From positions 48,785,377 through 48,849,376 of the forward strand of contig CM019218.1 of the NCBI GenBank assembly GCA_009741485.1: a stretch of 64,000 nucleotides of DNA, in the 5' to 3' direction. Made by a program: the position numbers and the translations under genes. The notes beneath the pieces were generated by a model. It did no database searches. It worked only from the letters and a program-made list of their open reading frames with translations, and was not told the DNA's origin. This DNA comes from Malurus cyaneus samueli (Eukaryota > Chordata > Aves > Passeriformes > Maluridae). This document shows, piece by piece, positions 38,801 through 50,015 of this stretch (the stretch's first letter is position 1; each line of letters starts with the position of its first letter).

Positions 38801-41800
38801 ACGGCCTTGGCTCTGGACATGTTTAAGTGGTTAGAAAAGCTGAGCACAGATAAGCTATATGTGTAGGGGGTGGTTTGGATTTTTGTTTGGTTTGATTTAT
38901 TTTTTAAACAAAAAGGCTTCTTAAAACTGTTCGGAATGTTTTCTTTCACCTGAGACCTGTAGAGAAAGATACCTATGGCTTAAAAATGCCACAGCACATT
39001 TCTTTAAACCTTTTTTTTTCTAAATATAAGCACATTTGCATGTATCATGAACTATTATAGATGAAAACCATTACAGAAAAATGTTCCATAGTCTCTTTCC
39101 AACTTCTTTATCCTCTTAATCTGGAATACTTTGAGTATACTTACTGTATGGCTTGTTCACGGCTTACATGGATGTTGATATTTCAGTTTCATCTCTGACT
39201 TTTTTGGAAGTTAAAAATCAGACAAAGGTATGTAAATATTTAGGAATATGATTACAGACATGGCAGGTACAGCTGATTGGCTGATTTTCTAAGTGTTTGG
39301 GACCATGAGGTAACTTTTCTATGTGCTGTATTGGGTCTTTACACCTTTGCCTAACCACAAGACCAGATGGTTCAGCAGAGGCCAGGCATTTCAGCTGATC
39401 TGTGCTTTTGACAGGGCTATATGCTGAAAAAAGGTCACAAACGGAAAAACTGGATGGAACGGTGGTTTGTGCTAAAACCCAACAGTATTTCCTACTACGT
39501 AAGTGAAGATTTAAAGGACAAGAAGGGAGACATCATATTGGATGGCAACTGTTGTGTAGAGGTAAAACCATTCCAAAAACTGTCTCTAAAGATAAGTGTT
39601 AATCCTTTTTTTGTGTCTGGGTTTGACTCCTGGTATCTTCAATCAGCTTTTAAATTTTATATAAAATCAGTTCATAAACACCCTTTTAATAAAGGCTCTT
39701 AGTGCTGTATTTGTAGCCCTGTGGTACATAACTGCATACATACTACTTGACTGTATGACTTGGATTTCAGTGTTTGTGAGGTTAATCTTTTTGTTAACCC
39801 TCTCTAGGCCTTGCCTGACAAAGATGGAAAAAAATGCCTTTTTCTTATAAAATGTCTTGATAAAACCTTTGAGATCAGTGCCTCTGATAAAAAGAAGAAG
39901 CAGGAATGGATCCAAGGTGAGGTTTTAAAAACGCTAGTTATGTGAAAGTTAAGGTTAATGGAGTTCTTACAACTGTGCTTTACTAAGATTTTAAATTCTT
40001 GGACTTGCGATTTTTTTTACGTCTGTTTTGGGCACATGGATCTTTAAGGGATCTGAGACTCAGGAAGAACTAAGGATCCATGTAAGGGAAATAGGTTTTT
40101 GTCATGTAGATGCCTCAATTTAGGCAGCCATAGTCAAAATGAAATGGTTGTAATTGCTGTTTTTCTATATTGGATATACTTCTAGGGATAAGGAAGGGAA
40201 GCAGTGTTGTAAATTGTTCCTTTTGGGAAGGAAAGGGAAGCTTGTTCATTTTGGCACTATAAAATACTGACTTTGCTTTTACAGTTTTGCTTGAAGTAGT
40301 ATGGTTTGGTGAGCTGAGGATAAGGCTGGGAATCAGGGCTTTCTTTTCTATTCCCATGGTAAAGTAAAATCCTCCTTTGAGACCTTCCCAGATATGTGCT
40401 GTGGGATGTGTACATCCATCTGCAGAGTGAGGTAGAAGTGCTTACAAAGCTGTTGTAGCGAGTGCCTTTGAAGTACATGCAGCAGTTAAATACTTGGAGC
40501 TGTGAGCTTTAATTTGCAAAGGAAAGCAAATGAAATAAATAAATAAATGAATTCCCTCTTTACCTGCAGCATGTGTTTCATTGCACCAAAGTCAGATGTA
40601 TGACAAATGATTCAAAAGTGGGTATTTTTTTCATGGTTGTAGTAAATGAATAAAATATCAAAATAATCTGCCACTCCTTCCTCAGTTTTGTTCTCTTAAA
40701 TACTTTCTCACTGCATGCAAATGAATGAGGACTGCTGTCTTACTGGGAGAAAATTTTCCTTTGGAGCATCTGTAAGAATAGAGGGTTTAAGGTTGGCTCT
40801 CGGGAGGAGAGATAACATCTCTCTCCTTGATTGGTGTCACTGAATCTAGGTAGTAAGAAATCATGAAGTGTTGGGGTTTTTTTCTAAGTGACTTGTATGT
40901 CCATGGCCTGTTAAAAATTAATATTGCATAATGCAATGGAATTGCCAGACCTTATCCTTGTGGCACACAGCCAATACTGAGCACTAAGGGTCTTTCACTT
41001 CTAGTTTCTGCTGACAGCCAGCCTGATGAGAATTAGGACAACTGACAACAGTTCTTTCTGATTTAAAAATATCAGAAAACCCCAACCCATGAAACAGCAC
41101 AGTACTGTAGGTCATTTCACAAAATCTATCCAGAAAGTTTAACATTTCCCTTCACTGGTGCTCTCCCTTTGCCTCTCCCTTCAGCAATTCAGACCACTGT
41201 GAACCTGCTGAGGGCAGGGAGCCCTCCGCCCCACAAGGAAGCGCGCCAGAAACGGAAGGAGTTGCGCCAGAAGCTGCTGGCTGAGCAGGAGGAGCTAGAG
41301 CGGCAGATGAAGGAACTGCAGGCTGCCAACGAGAACAAGCAGAAGGAACTGGAGACTGTGCGGAAGGTGGGATTGGGAGCTGCCTAGAGCTCAGTCCCTG
41401 TGGTTGAGTTGGCTTCTTGGAGTGTACCTGGTCATCTCTGTCCTGTTCAGGCACATTGAGCAAACTCCTCCAGAGAGCTGCGCTTCTGTCAGGGCCCTGT
41501 ACTAAGCAGGGGATTGTCAGACTGGTGGAGAAGAACCTGCCAGATCTGAGTGGTGTCTGGGGATGGGAAAGACCAATATTTATTGTTCGTTGCTTGTGGG
41601 TTTTTTTTCCTTTTCTGTCAGATCCATCTGTCAAACTTGGGTTTTCTATGAAGATTTTCTTCTATAGTTTTCCCAAGTTACGTTACGTGATTTGTAGTTT
41701 ATGGGAACTGTTCTCTTCACATATATGTAATTTCTGTAATTTCTATCTTTGAAAATATGTGACTTTTTTGCTGTGGGAGGTTTTAGTATGGAGTGTGCCT

Positions 41801-44800
41801 TGAAAACTGCTTAGAACCCAATATTCAAATTCAAACCTGCCCTACTTGCTGCCTCACATTTTGGCTGCTGAGTCCCTGCTGCTACAGCAGTCCACATCTT
41901 GCTTTGTGCTTATTGGTCACTTATTGGCTCTATTGGTCACCACTGCCTTCCTAAATTAATGCAATTTATGATGAGTCTGCATCATTGTTTGAGTTTTTCA
42001 TTAAAAAAAACCCACTAATTTTAGCCAATAAAACTTCAGTGATCTTTGCAGCTATAAATGTTGTGAGAGCACTTCAAAGGTTTTGTGGCAAGTAAAACCA
42101 TGCAAAATAGACCTTTTTAAAAGTCTTGTCATTGTCACAAGGAGACACAATTATTTGTCACACATTTGCCACAATTTGTGGCAAGGAGAAATTTGTCTTA
42201 ATTTTATTAACTTGCACTGACAGTCCTGTTATAGGTGTTACTCTGTTTGCCTTAAAGGGAGTCTGACAGTGGAGAACCATTTTTTATTTTAATTTTGGCA
42301 TTGTAGTCTACCATGTGTTAAAGAGTCAGAATGTAAAATAGACAGTAAAGGATAGTCTCTGTTGTCTGCTAGGGGTAGTTATAATAATACCTGTTAACAG
42401 AACTCATTATGCTGGATTTCTATAATGCTTACTTTGTAGAAAAAAAGTTAGGAGGCAAGACAACATAAGAGCAACCCCAAAAGAGCAGCAGGAAGTTGAC
42501 AGGCTCCAGGGAGTTTTATAAAAATCACAGTGGGTAAGCTTAAAGAGAGTTGTGGCCAGAAGCATCTTTCGATGTGGGCTGGATTAAAATGACTTCTCAA
42601 GGAAAGCAGCTTAGGCTCTGACATGAACTACTGCACTTCGCCTAAGTGGAACTGGGGGGAATTTCGTTGTTGGAGGAACTGAAAGTGTTTGATTAGTTAG
42701 AAAAATGTTCTTCAAGGAAAAGACTTTGTAAATGCTTCAGGAAACTGGATTGTTCTGGAAAGCTAAGAGGTTGATTTCCTCCTGATGGCAGTGAGCCACC
42801 ATTTATGCAGCATCTGCCAAAGTGCACTCTGGGACTGGCTTGTATTCTCACAGCTCCTGCAGTAGAGTATTTCAAAAGAATTTTTGTCTAAAATAGACTT
42901 TTTTCATGTTTTTAATGCAATTTTGAGATGTGCGCAGTGAACAGACAGGTAAGTTTTTCTTTATGTGAGAGCATGCACAAGAAATGTGCACCCTTTCTGT
43001 TTCCATTTGGGGTCTTGCATGGGCTTTGGAACTCTGTGCTCTCTTAACACCTGCTGGAATGGTGTGTTCCTGTTGATTCTCCCCTCCAACACTTGTAGCT
43101 TTCCCGTGCAGTGCACAGTTCCCAGTAACCTTACGTGCCAGGAGCAGCTGTTTGTGGATTAAGCAGGAAGTTGCTGAAATGGAGTGGGCAAACAGCATTT
43201 TCTTCTTGAGCTCTCTGGCAGTGGCCTGGCACCTGCCCTTGTATGTGAATGTGCACATTTGCCCTCTGAGCTCAGTATTGGCAATGCTTGCCTAATTTCA
43301 AAGCAAGGAAGGAAATCTAGAGATTTCACTAACATAGGCATCTTGGATTTGACTAAAGTTACATGCTTTTAAATGTCCGGCAGAGGAGGAATTCTGCTTC
43401 TAAAACACTGGCATCATTTAAGCCTTGTGAAGGACAGCAGTTCTGTGCTATGTTCTGCAACATAAAACCAGAACCTTGAGCCTTCTCCTTCACTTCTTCC
43501 CATCTATTTCAGACCAGAGTGATATTACAAGCACATCAACAGTGAAAGTTTTACCTTGGCAATTTTAATCATTGAGGCATCTCATTAGTTTACCTGGATT
43601 GTATGAGGGAGGATGCTTTAAATGTGGTACCCTCAAAAGCATGACAGAATCATAGAAAGGTTTGGTTTGGAAGTGACCTTAAAGATCATCCAGTTCCAGT
43701 ACCCCTGCTGTGGGCAGAGACACCTTCCACTATCCCAGGTTGTTCAGAGCCCCATCCAGCCTGGCCTTGAACACTTTCAGGGATGGGGCATCCACAGCTT
43801 CTCTGGGCAACCTGTCCCAGTGTTACCTTTCTAGGCTTGCTCCAACAAGTCCATGTCATTTTTGTGCCCTGCTCTTATTAAAGGTCAGTGGAAACAATTT
43901 CTACAGCCCAGCATATTAACAAAGAAGCATCAGATAAGTTTCTTAGGAAAATTCTGTGTAAGAATGGTTTTGTTTTCAGTGTTGGTAAAGTTTAGGCTGG
44001 TATTTGAAGATTTCTAACTTTACATGGAATGAAATCCGGATGTAGGAAAAACTATAACAACTGTATTTGTGAAATCAAGATGCAAGAAAAGTAAAATAAG
44101 ATAGAAGAAAGTGGAGAGGTACCAGCAGCTCTTTAGCTCTGACTAGGCTAATTTTCCCCCTAATTTCAAGTGATGATTATCAGCCAGGATTTTATTTACT
44201 TGGCAGTTTAGGGGATGTTAGAAGGATGATTCACAGCAGCATAATCACTTATTCTAGCCAAAGTTTGTGGCACTTCTGCTTTTCCATGGCAATTTGGTGC
44301 TTCTCGTTTCTGCAGGAACTCTATGCATGCTGGCATGTTTTCACTATTGGAACTCCTATGCAGTCCTTAAAATGTGGTTTTCTGTAATAGTTTTCTATCC
44401 CATATGAGGCAGAGAAGGAAATACAGTGATTTCTATCACTTGTGCAAAGCAGAACTCAGAGGAAACTTGAAGATAATTGCCTTCTCATTGGTAAATTTGA
44501 AATTTTCTTGCAAACAATCAATACGGAAAATTATATTTACAGACTGAGAATAGCCTCAAATGTTTAAAAAACTCAGAATGGTGCCTTAATGCTTTTGAAG
44601 GCTTCTTTCATTTTTGTTAAAACCAAAAAGCATGAAATAAAGTTCCATTCCCTCAAAATTATTTAGTTTTGACTAACTGTATTTTTCCTTCTTCCCCCCT
44701 GCCCCCCACCCTTTTCTTCCAGCAACTGGAAGCAGCAGCTGCCCGTGCTGCTGAGGAGGAGAAGAAAAGACTTCAGACTCAAGCTGAATTACAAGATCGC

Positions 44801-47800
44801 TTCAGTTTGGAGCTGGAGAGAGAAAAAATGGTGGGTAGTGCAGGAGGGTTTTTGCTACTATTACATATATCTGTAGTATTACATATTACACATATTACAC
44901 GTATGTGTTCAGCAAGGGCTTCCCTCACAGGCAGTCACTGAAAGGCTTCCCTGGATTTTGCAGGAGGCTGGAGAATGCAACCTGCATAGCATTAAGATGT
45001 AGGAATAAAGTATTTTTACAGGTGAATTCAAATACTGGAACAGCTCAGCTACCATTTGTACAGCATTCAAAATTTAAATAATATTGGAAAATTGGGGAAA
45101 AATTGGAAAAAATGGGGGAAAATTGGGGAAAAATTGGAAAAAATGGGGGAAAATTGGGGAAAAATTGGAAAAAATGGGGGAAAATTGGGGAAAAATTGGC
45201 TATTTGAAGGATAAATGCACACTGAATTTCTCCTCGCAGTTTTCAGAGACAGAAAACCTGAGGCTAGTACTTCCTGGATGAATAAGCGAAATTAATTGGG
45301 CAAAATCAAAATGCATTTTATGTGTTCCTAGAATTGCTTTTTTATGCTGTGTGTTCTTTTACAACTATACACAAACAATAAAGAAATATTGTCGCTTTAC
45401 AATTAATGTTACTGTTCAGCTACACTAAGGATTCCCCAAAGAGCTGGTTTTCAGTTTTTAAGGGCTTTATCTGGTTGCTCTGCTAGCTGGGAAAAAGCAG
45501 TAGAAAAAATAAAGTGAATGTGATGGGACATCTCAGAACATTAATGCACACAGTGCTGCTTTATAGGCTGAGCATGAATTCCTGAATAAAATCCCTTTCT
45601 GGGTCACTGGGATTTGGGTCAGCTGAGGGGAGCAGGCAGCAAACCAGTGGGGCAGGACATACCAACCTCCTTAGCTGTTTTCGAACTCTTTATCCATTGT
45701 GTGCCATCATCCAGATACTAAGTGTGTGAGATAAGCTGCTGCCAAGGGGGGAGTGAAAACAGTGACATTGAATCAGCCTGACCTTTGTGTCTGGCCGTGT
45801 ACAACCTTTGTCTTCCTTCAGTTGTGTATCTGTAAACTAAACAACCAAGATCAAGCTGACTGAAATGAGGTTTGAACCCCTGTAAAAGTTCCGTGCTGCA
45901 GGAAGTAGGGCAATGTAAGTAGCCTGTAGTAGTATTTATTTTTTTAAGTGCTCTTAGTTCCACATCTGCGGATCTAGCCTCAGTTTTGTCAGTTCTGCTC
46001 TGCAGACAACAGGAAAAGGTTTGTCTTAGAAACCATAATCTGAGGGAAACCTGGCAATTCCTTTAAAAATTGGAAAATGTGAGTTGAATGGTAGCTCACG
46101 TGTTCCAAATTTATGCTGCTAGGTAAGACAAAAAATGGAAGAGCAGGTTGCTCAGAAATCATCTGAACTGGAGCAGTATTTACAAAGAGTACGTGAACTG
46201 GAGGAAATGTACACACAGCTACAGGAAGCACTGGAGGATGAGAAACAGGCACGTCAAGATGAAGAGACTGTGAGGAAACTTCAGGCCAGGTATGGCTTTG
46301 ACCAGGTAGAAAAGGGTTTCAGTTCCAACAGTGAGTGCCTGTGCCATGCTACTAATGTTGTTTGCCTCTTGGACACACTGCTGGAATGGGGCTCTACCTT
46401 CAAGTCCAAACACTGGACAGATTTGATTTTTCCTTAAGATATGAAGGCTGAAGCAAATATGTCTGATTAGTCCTTGGCAGAGGGCGTGCTCTGTAATTTT
46501 GGAAAACCAGGTGCATTTACTTTTCCATCAGGTGTCGTGCATGTCAGCAAAGGAAAAACTAAGAACACTCTACTGGCTTTTCAATAGTTTATTTTATAAA
46601 GCAGTAACTGTAAAAATTACTTTCTGCTGTATTTTATTGCAGGTTTAAACTAATGATAAAGGGCTAAGTTCCCTCTTGCTCACACGGGCTGTGTTTAGTG
46701 TAGTTTTTTTCTTCATATATTCAGTCCTAAGACAATGAAGATAACTCTTGCATGCGTCTTTTCTTCTGTGGTTCTGTGTTGTGTATTTGCATTATAGATT
46801 ACATTTTCTGAATAGCCCTTTTTAACAGTCAGACTGCTTGCACTGCTGGCATGACACTGAAGGCAAACTAACTAACAATAACTTTATCGCTGCTTCCCAA
46901 GCTTTTATTTTTTTAACAGTACTTTCTTTGCCTTTAAAAAACAACAAAAAATTTGTCTTTGCTACATGGATTCAGCTATCTTGAGTGCAGTTAACATCAC
47001 AATCCCCATTGCAGATTGTTGGAGGAGGAGTCAGCAAAGAGAGCTGAACTGGAAAAATGGCATTTGCAGCAGCAACAGACCATTGAGATGACAGAAGCAG
47101 AGAAGCAAGAGCTGGAAAACCAGAGAATGATGAAGGAACAGGCTCTTCAAGTGGCTATGCAGCAACTGAAACAACTTGAATTGGAAAGGAAGGAGGCCCT
47201 TGAGCAGTACGAGGTGAGCTGCTCTGGTCATCAGCCTCTCACCGTTATCCATAGATTGACTGACTTTGAAGTTGTTGAATTTTGTGCTTCTTTAAGGATT
47301 GTTACGGCACAAGAGGTAGGATAGTTGGGTTGGTTTTTTTTTTTCCTAGTTTTTAATTGGTTTCAGTAGCTCAGTAATCAGTAGATACATTGGAAGAGGA
47401 TCTGTTTCAGACATACCTCTGAATCTCTTGTATTTATTTTTGTCTCAATTTGCATGCAGGCCAGCTCGGTCATATCCTGAAATACCCTGTGTACATTTGC
47501 CTTCTACTGCAGACTCACTTCATGTGCAGTCCCACTGCTGCCGTAACTGAGTGCCTCTTGCTTCTGAGTTAGTTATTCTTGCAGTGTTTTGATGATTTCA
47601 CGGCACAGCATTGTCTTTTACAAATGGAAAACGTGTTTACTGTAGGGACCTCTCCTCAAAAATGTATTTAAGCACAGAATGGAAGTTAAGGATAGGTAGG
47701 AATTAGCTCAGATTCTCAATGTGTAGCAGTGCCTCATGTCCCAAATGCCAGGCCTGCTCATTGCTCCACTGAGTGTTTTTAGGGAAGGTCAGTAACTGTT

Positions 47801-49058
47801 CATGGAAGAAATACGAGCCAGAATACAACAAATACAGAGGCTGAAGTGCTGCACACTTTCCAGGGCTAGGGAAGTGTTGATCCTGCATTTATTTAGGTCA
47901 GGAAAGAAAGGCTGGCTGAGTTTGTGTTTAACAGGGAAGGGTGTTTATGGGGTGAGCTCTTTGAAGGACACGCCAGGGAGCTGTCTCGCCTGCCATAGAG
48001 TACAAATGCTGCAGTCACTGCGGGCAAGGGCCCAGATGGGGTAGTTGTGGCCACTTTACAACTTCTCATGGTGGTGTTACATCTCACACCATCACTGGAT
48101 TGTGTCTGGCTAGTACTTGACTCATTTTGTTTTTAGCTGACATCTCAAGCTTTTTGTATGCAAAGCATCATTTACTACTCCAGAGGAATTGCTGAATACT
48201 ACAGATACATAAAATAACCAAAAAAGAACCCACTAAACAATTATTTGAGAAACAATTAAAATATTCTAGCCTTCCATTTGGAATTGCCTAAATGACAAGT
48301 TAGACTGAAGAATGAAGACTAACCTCATTACACAGCTACAAAATCTTGTACAACCTTGTTATTTTGGGATTCTGGTTCAACAACCTTTTTTTTTTGGAGG
48401 GGGAGGGAGGGGTGGTGATGGTGACTAAATTACTTAGGATGGTTCCGCACTAAACAGAGGGCTGGCTGAATTAGAATGGTTCTGGCTTTTTATTTAAAGG
48501 ATGTTTTATCTCGTTATATAAAAGAGGCTACAGTTCTTGTTTTCAAGAGGTTGTGTCTTCTTTCAGGAGGTTAAGAAGAAGTTGGAAACGGCAGCTAATA
48601 ACACCAAGAGTTGGAAAGATAAAGTGGCTCATCATGAGGGATTGATTCGACTAATAGAGCCAGGTGAGTTATCAACAGAAGTTACAAAATATGTATTAAT
48701 TCTGTCTCATGTCCTGCCTTTTCCTGTAGCTCACTGATTTCACAGCAGCCTGTAGATAATCACCCTTTGTGACATCTGCTGGTGGTAACTTTGTCTTTAC
48801 CTCTCCTGCCCCTGCTGAAATGATCTTCTATCACTGTTTGCTTCTTTAATGTTTAAAACAAAGCAAGGATCATCCTTAACATTGCATTATGAGTGTGTGA
48901 TGTTCCTGTCAGAAACACCTATCTCCAATATTGCTCTCTGTCTTCCAGGCTCCAAGAATCCTCACTTAATCACAAACTGGGGCCCAGCTGCCTTCACTGA
49001 AGCTGAGCTGGAGGAAAGACAAAGGAGCTGGAAAGGGAAAAAAGCCACTTCCGAGTGA
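14842..49058 (+). CDS. SWAP70: SWAP70, complete gene (12 coding exons, spliced)
   Basis: SWAP-70 binds PIP3 and F-actin, acts on Rac signalling and membrane ruffling, and is prominent in B cells and other leukocytes. Coding exons: 14842-14939, 22933-23073, 27912-28085, 36683-36910, 39415-39561, 39808-39916, 41185-41366, 44723-44830, 46123-46289, 47015-47213, 48567-48663 and 48949-49058. They total 1760 nt, one short of a 586-residue frame (human protein 585). Layout: an EF-hand-like N-terminus (residues 1-60), a helical region, a PH domain (about 210-306, with [20 protein letters not shown]), a long Glu/Gln/Lys-rich coiled coil (about 315-540), and the C-terminal actin-binding segment ending in KKATSE. 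Eleven introns, all GT-AG except intron 1 (GC-AG). The missing base lies in a six-G run directly after ATG, probably a sequence error. The paralogue DEF6 is excluded by sequence and by the WEE1 neighbour. Confidence 0.96.
15735..15787. repeat. Tandem 9-bp repeat (tttgtgcct), about 5.9 copies
   Basis: Nearly six perfect head-to-tail copies of a 9-base unit lie in SWAP70 intron 1. Because the unit is a multiple of three it keeps all frames open (Cys-Ala-Phe or Ala-Gln-Lys repeats on paper), but nothing suggests coding. Confidence 0.95.
18250..18858 (+). mobile_element. CR1 non-LTR retrotransposon fragment
   Basis: This is the 3' end of a CR1 LINE in sense orientation within SWAP70 intron 1. 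It matches the same ORF2 segment as the copy near 7.3-7.9 kb ('gtgtgcccaagtggccaagg', 'ggagcgagtccagagaaggg') and continues into a tail with 'tggacttgataatctcagag' and 'acctaattggttctgtgatt'. Several indels break the frame, so it is inactive. The 5' boundary is approximate. Confidence 0.92.
19426..19445. repeat. (GGCT)5 microsatellite
   Basis: Five perfect GGCT units in SWAP70 intron 1. Confidence 0.9.
20360..20471. repeat. T-rich low-complexity tract with an undetermined base
   Basis: Several T runs and a (TTTG)n-like stretch, with a single N at 20372 at the end of a T run. The local sequence is probably of reduced accuracy. Confidence 0.9.
22933..23073 (+). CDS. SWAP70: SWAP70 exon 2
   Basis: 47 codons, phase 0 at both ends, [23 protein letters not shown], then [23 protein letters not shown]. 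It continues the EF-hand-like N-terminal region. The acceptor is ctgtccttag and the donor is AAG|GTAAGT. Confidence 0.97.
23074..27911 (+). other. SWAP70 intron 2, 4.8 kb, nothing recognised
   Basis: GT-AG intron of unique, AT-rich sequence. I find no repeat copy, RNA gene or extra exon that I can support. Confidence 0.75.
27912..28085 (+). CDS. SWAP70: SWAP70 exon 3
   Basis: 58 codons, phase 0 at both ends, [18 protein letters not shown], then [20 protein letters not shown] and [16 protein letters not shown]. The acceptor is tctctttag and the donor is GAG|GTAAGA. Confidence 0.97.
32292..32308 (-). promoter_or_regulatory. Perfect DR5 nuclear-receptor element (retinoic-acid type)
   Basis: On the minus strand this reads AGGTCA-AGTAA-AGGTCA, two perfect half-sites in direct repeat with a 5-base spacer. 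That is the classical arrangement bound by RAR/RXR heterodimers. It lies within a short 11-bp tandem repeat, so it may have arisen by slippage. Function is inferred only. Confidence 0.5.
35167..35830 (+). mobile_element. GC-rich LTR-like insertion (possible solo LTR)
   Basis: The base composition changes sharply from AT-rich intron to CpG-rich DNA. The left edge starts with TGTAACGGTG, which has the TG start of a long terminal repeat. The block also holds a YY1-type GCCGCCATTTTG at 35690-35701 and a (TG)n tract. I could not find a clear target-site duplication, a right CA end or an adjacent primer-binding site, so the call and the right boundary are uncertain. The alternative is an internal CpG-rich promoter of SWAP70. 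Confidence 0.4.
35761..35806. repeat. (TG)23 microsatellite
   Basis: 46 bases of perfect alternating TG, followed by an interrupted TG continuation to about 35820. Such tracts can form Z-DNA and are usually length-polymorphic. Confidence 0.97.
36683..36910 (+). CDS. SWAP70: SWAP70 exon 4
   Basis: 76 codons, phase 0 at both ends, [21 protein letters not shown] through [21 protein letters not shown] and [13 protein letters not shown]. It is helical and leads directly into the PH domain. The acceptor is gtctgcgtag and the donor is CAG|GTATGA. Confidence 0.97.
36911..39414 (+). other. SWAP70 intron 4, 2.5 kb, nothing recognised
   Basis: GT-AG intron of unique AT-rich sequence. Only chance reading frames are visible. 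Confidence 0.75.
39415..39561 (+). CDS. SWAP70: SWAP70 exon 5 (first half of PH domain)
   Basis: 49 codons, [20 protein letters not shown], then [20 protein letters not shown] and ILDGNCCVE. The basic Lys/Arg cluster between strands 1 and 2 is the phosphoinositide-binding loop of the PH fold. The acceptor is cttttgacag and the donor is GAG|GTAAAA, which is weaker than its neighbours. Confidence 0.97.
39808..39916 (+). CDS. SWAP70: SWAP70 exon 6 (second half of PH domain)
   Basis: This exon encodes [20 protein letters not shown], then [16 protein letters not shown]. The Trp in QEWIQ is the invariant tryptophan of the PH C-terminal helix. The exon ends one base into the next codon (CAAG|GTGAGG). 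The preceding intron is only 246 bp. Confidence 0.97.
39917..41184 (+). other. SWAP70 intron 6, nothing recognised
   Basis: A 1.27-kb GT-AG intron, AT-rich, without recognised repeats apart from a short (AAAT)n-like run near 40534-40550. Confidence 0.75.
41185..41366 (+). CDS. SWAP70: SWAP70 exon 7 (start of coiled coil)
   Basis: This exon encodes [20 protein letters not shown], a basic stretch ([10 protein letters not shown], fitting the nuclear-localisation region known in the family), then EEELERQM-type heptads to [13 protein letters not shown]. It is markedly more GC-rich than the flanking introns. The acceptor is ccttcag and the donor is AAG|GTGGGA. Confidence 0.97.
41367..44722 (+). 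other. SWAP70 intron 7, 3.4 kb
   Basis: A GT-AG intron that ends in a long pyrimidine/C-rich tract. It contains one CR1 3' tail in minus orientation (43646-43825). Otherwise unique. Confidence 0.8.
43646..43825 (-). mobile_element. CR1 3' end, minus orientation
   Basis: The sequence starts 'agaatcatagaaaggtttgg' and continues through 'gatcatccagttcc', 'ggcagagacaccttccacta', 'agccccatccagcctggcct' and 'ggatggggcatccacagctt'. This is the reverse complement of the well-known avian CR1 3' UTR. It is relatively well preserved, and only about 180 bases remain. Confidence 0.95.
44723..44830 (+). CDS. SWAP70: SWAP70 exon 8 (coiled coil)
   Basis: 36 codons, phase 0 at both ends, [19 protein letters not shown], then [17 protein letters not shown]. 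The acceptor is ttttcttccag and the donor is ATG|GTGGGT. Confidence 0.97.
44831..46122 (+). other. SWAP70 intron 8, with a minisatellite
   Basis: A 1.29-kb GT-AG intron containing a 31-bp tandem repeat near its start (45088-45199). The rest is unique. Confidence 0.85.
45088..45199. repeat. 31-bp minisatellite, 3.6 perfect copies
   Basis: Three full copies of a 31-base A/G-rich unit start at 45088, 45119 and 45150, followed by a 19-base partial copy from 45181. The copies are identical. The strand is strongly asymmetric, with runs of A and G and only scattered T. Confidence 0.97.
46123..46289 (+). CDS. SWAP70: SWAP70 exon 9 (coiled coil)
   Basis: This exon encodes [39 protein letters not shown] and [16 protein letters not shown] plus two bases of an Arg codon. 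The acceptor is tgctgctag and the donor is CCAG|GTATGG. Confidence 0.97.
46290..47014 (+). other. SWAP70 intron 9, nothing recognised
   Basis: A 725-bp GT-AG intron, AT-rich. No repeat or RNA gene is seen. Confidence 0.8.
47015..47213 (+). CDS. SWAP70: SWAP70 exon 10 (coiled coil)
   Basis: This exon encodes [20 protein letters not shown], a Glu/Gln-rich stretch, and [17 protein letters not shown]. The acceptor is ccattgcag and the donor is GAG|GTGAGC. It ends in phase 0. Confidence 0.97.
47214..48566 (+). other. SWAP70 intron 10, nothing recognised
   Basis: A 1.35-kb GT-AG intron of unique sequence with a G-rich patch near 48397-48420. Confidence 0.8.
48567..48663 (+). CDS. SWAP70: SWAP70 exon 11
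   Basis: This exon encodes [20 protein letters not shown], then [12 protein letters not shown] plus one base. It forms the end of the coiled coil and the start of the C-terminal actin-binding segment. The acceptor is tctttcag and the donor is CCAG|GTGAGT. Confidence 0.97.
48949..49058 (+). CDS. SWAP70: SWAP70 exon 12 (C-terminus)
   Basis: This exon encodes [20 protein letters not shown], then [16 protein letters not shown], and ends in TGA at 49056-49058. The C-terminal stretch is the F-actin-binding part of the protein in mammals (family knowledge). The acceptor is gtcttccag. Confidence 0.97.
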
Positions 49059-50009
49059 TGGTGGCAGCTGACACGTGGCCCTGAACAGGAGCCCACCTCC
49101 CCTCGTTCTGCTTTGCACAGAGCAGCCTCTCGCTTACAAAGTTTAGTTTGCTCAGCAGGTTGGGCCTTTCTCCTCACGAAATGCCGTTTACCGTGCTGGA
49201 GTGTGTGCTCAGAGCTCAGCCATTACAGTGTGTGGTGTCTGATAGGACATTTTGTCTGTTTTCCCTCACATTTCCAAGACTTAGCAGGTGAAGATCAGGG
49301 TTGAAATGTAGCTTATGACAGTTGTTTTTCTACTAGTCTGTAATAGTCTGACAGCAGCTAACCAATTGGACAGCATTGCTTTCATGCCAAAAAGCGAGGG
49401 AAGCAGTTGTTCACTGGTTCAGTTACTACACTTTCAACCCAAGATAAATCAGTCCTTAAAGTTGTGTCCAGCTCTGAGATGGATAATTATCTTTCCTTCC
49501 ACTGAGCCTGCTTTTACTTTAGCTCTGTTGCTCTCTACCCGATGCTTACTGCTCAGAGACATTCGCTTAGCAAGAGGGGACTAGCATCACTGGCTACCTG
49601 CTGCCTGCCTAGATTTGGTGTCCTGTTTCCCTCTGCAGGAATCCAAACAAAAGAACTGGAGATAGGCATGTAGAAAATGCTGCTGTAAGACATTTGGAAA
49701 GAGTGACAGTGGAAGACCGGTTTTTGTGCGGTCTCATACTTGAGAAGCACTAGATAAAGCCGTGAGCACTCTCTTCATAGTTTAAAAGATGCAATTTTGG
49801 CTTACAGATTTCTGAGGCAGGTGAATGTTAGGTGGTAGCTCATACAGGGCAAATATCCTCTGTCCAAGCTGTGTTTGTGCAAGAAATCTGTAACATCTCA
49901 CCATATTCAGATGTAGCACTTTTGTCATACTTTTAATTGGAGGCTGGATTTAAAGAAAGACATTTTTTTTTTTAAATGATAAATGTGTAGTGATAATGCT
50001 CTTAAAAAA

Positions 50010-50015
50010 AATAAA
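50010..50015 (+). terminator. Candidate proximal SWAP70 polyadenylation signal (AATAAA)
   Basis: AATAAA in the 3' UTR, followed by T-rich sequence (agtttttctag) about 20-30 bases later. Confidence 0.4.

Noticed and set aside
45084..45281. Lys/Gly/Trp-rich repeat protein frame
   Set aside because: It is the translation of the 31-bp minisatellite.
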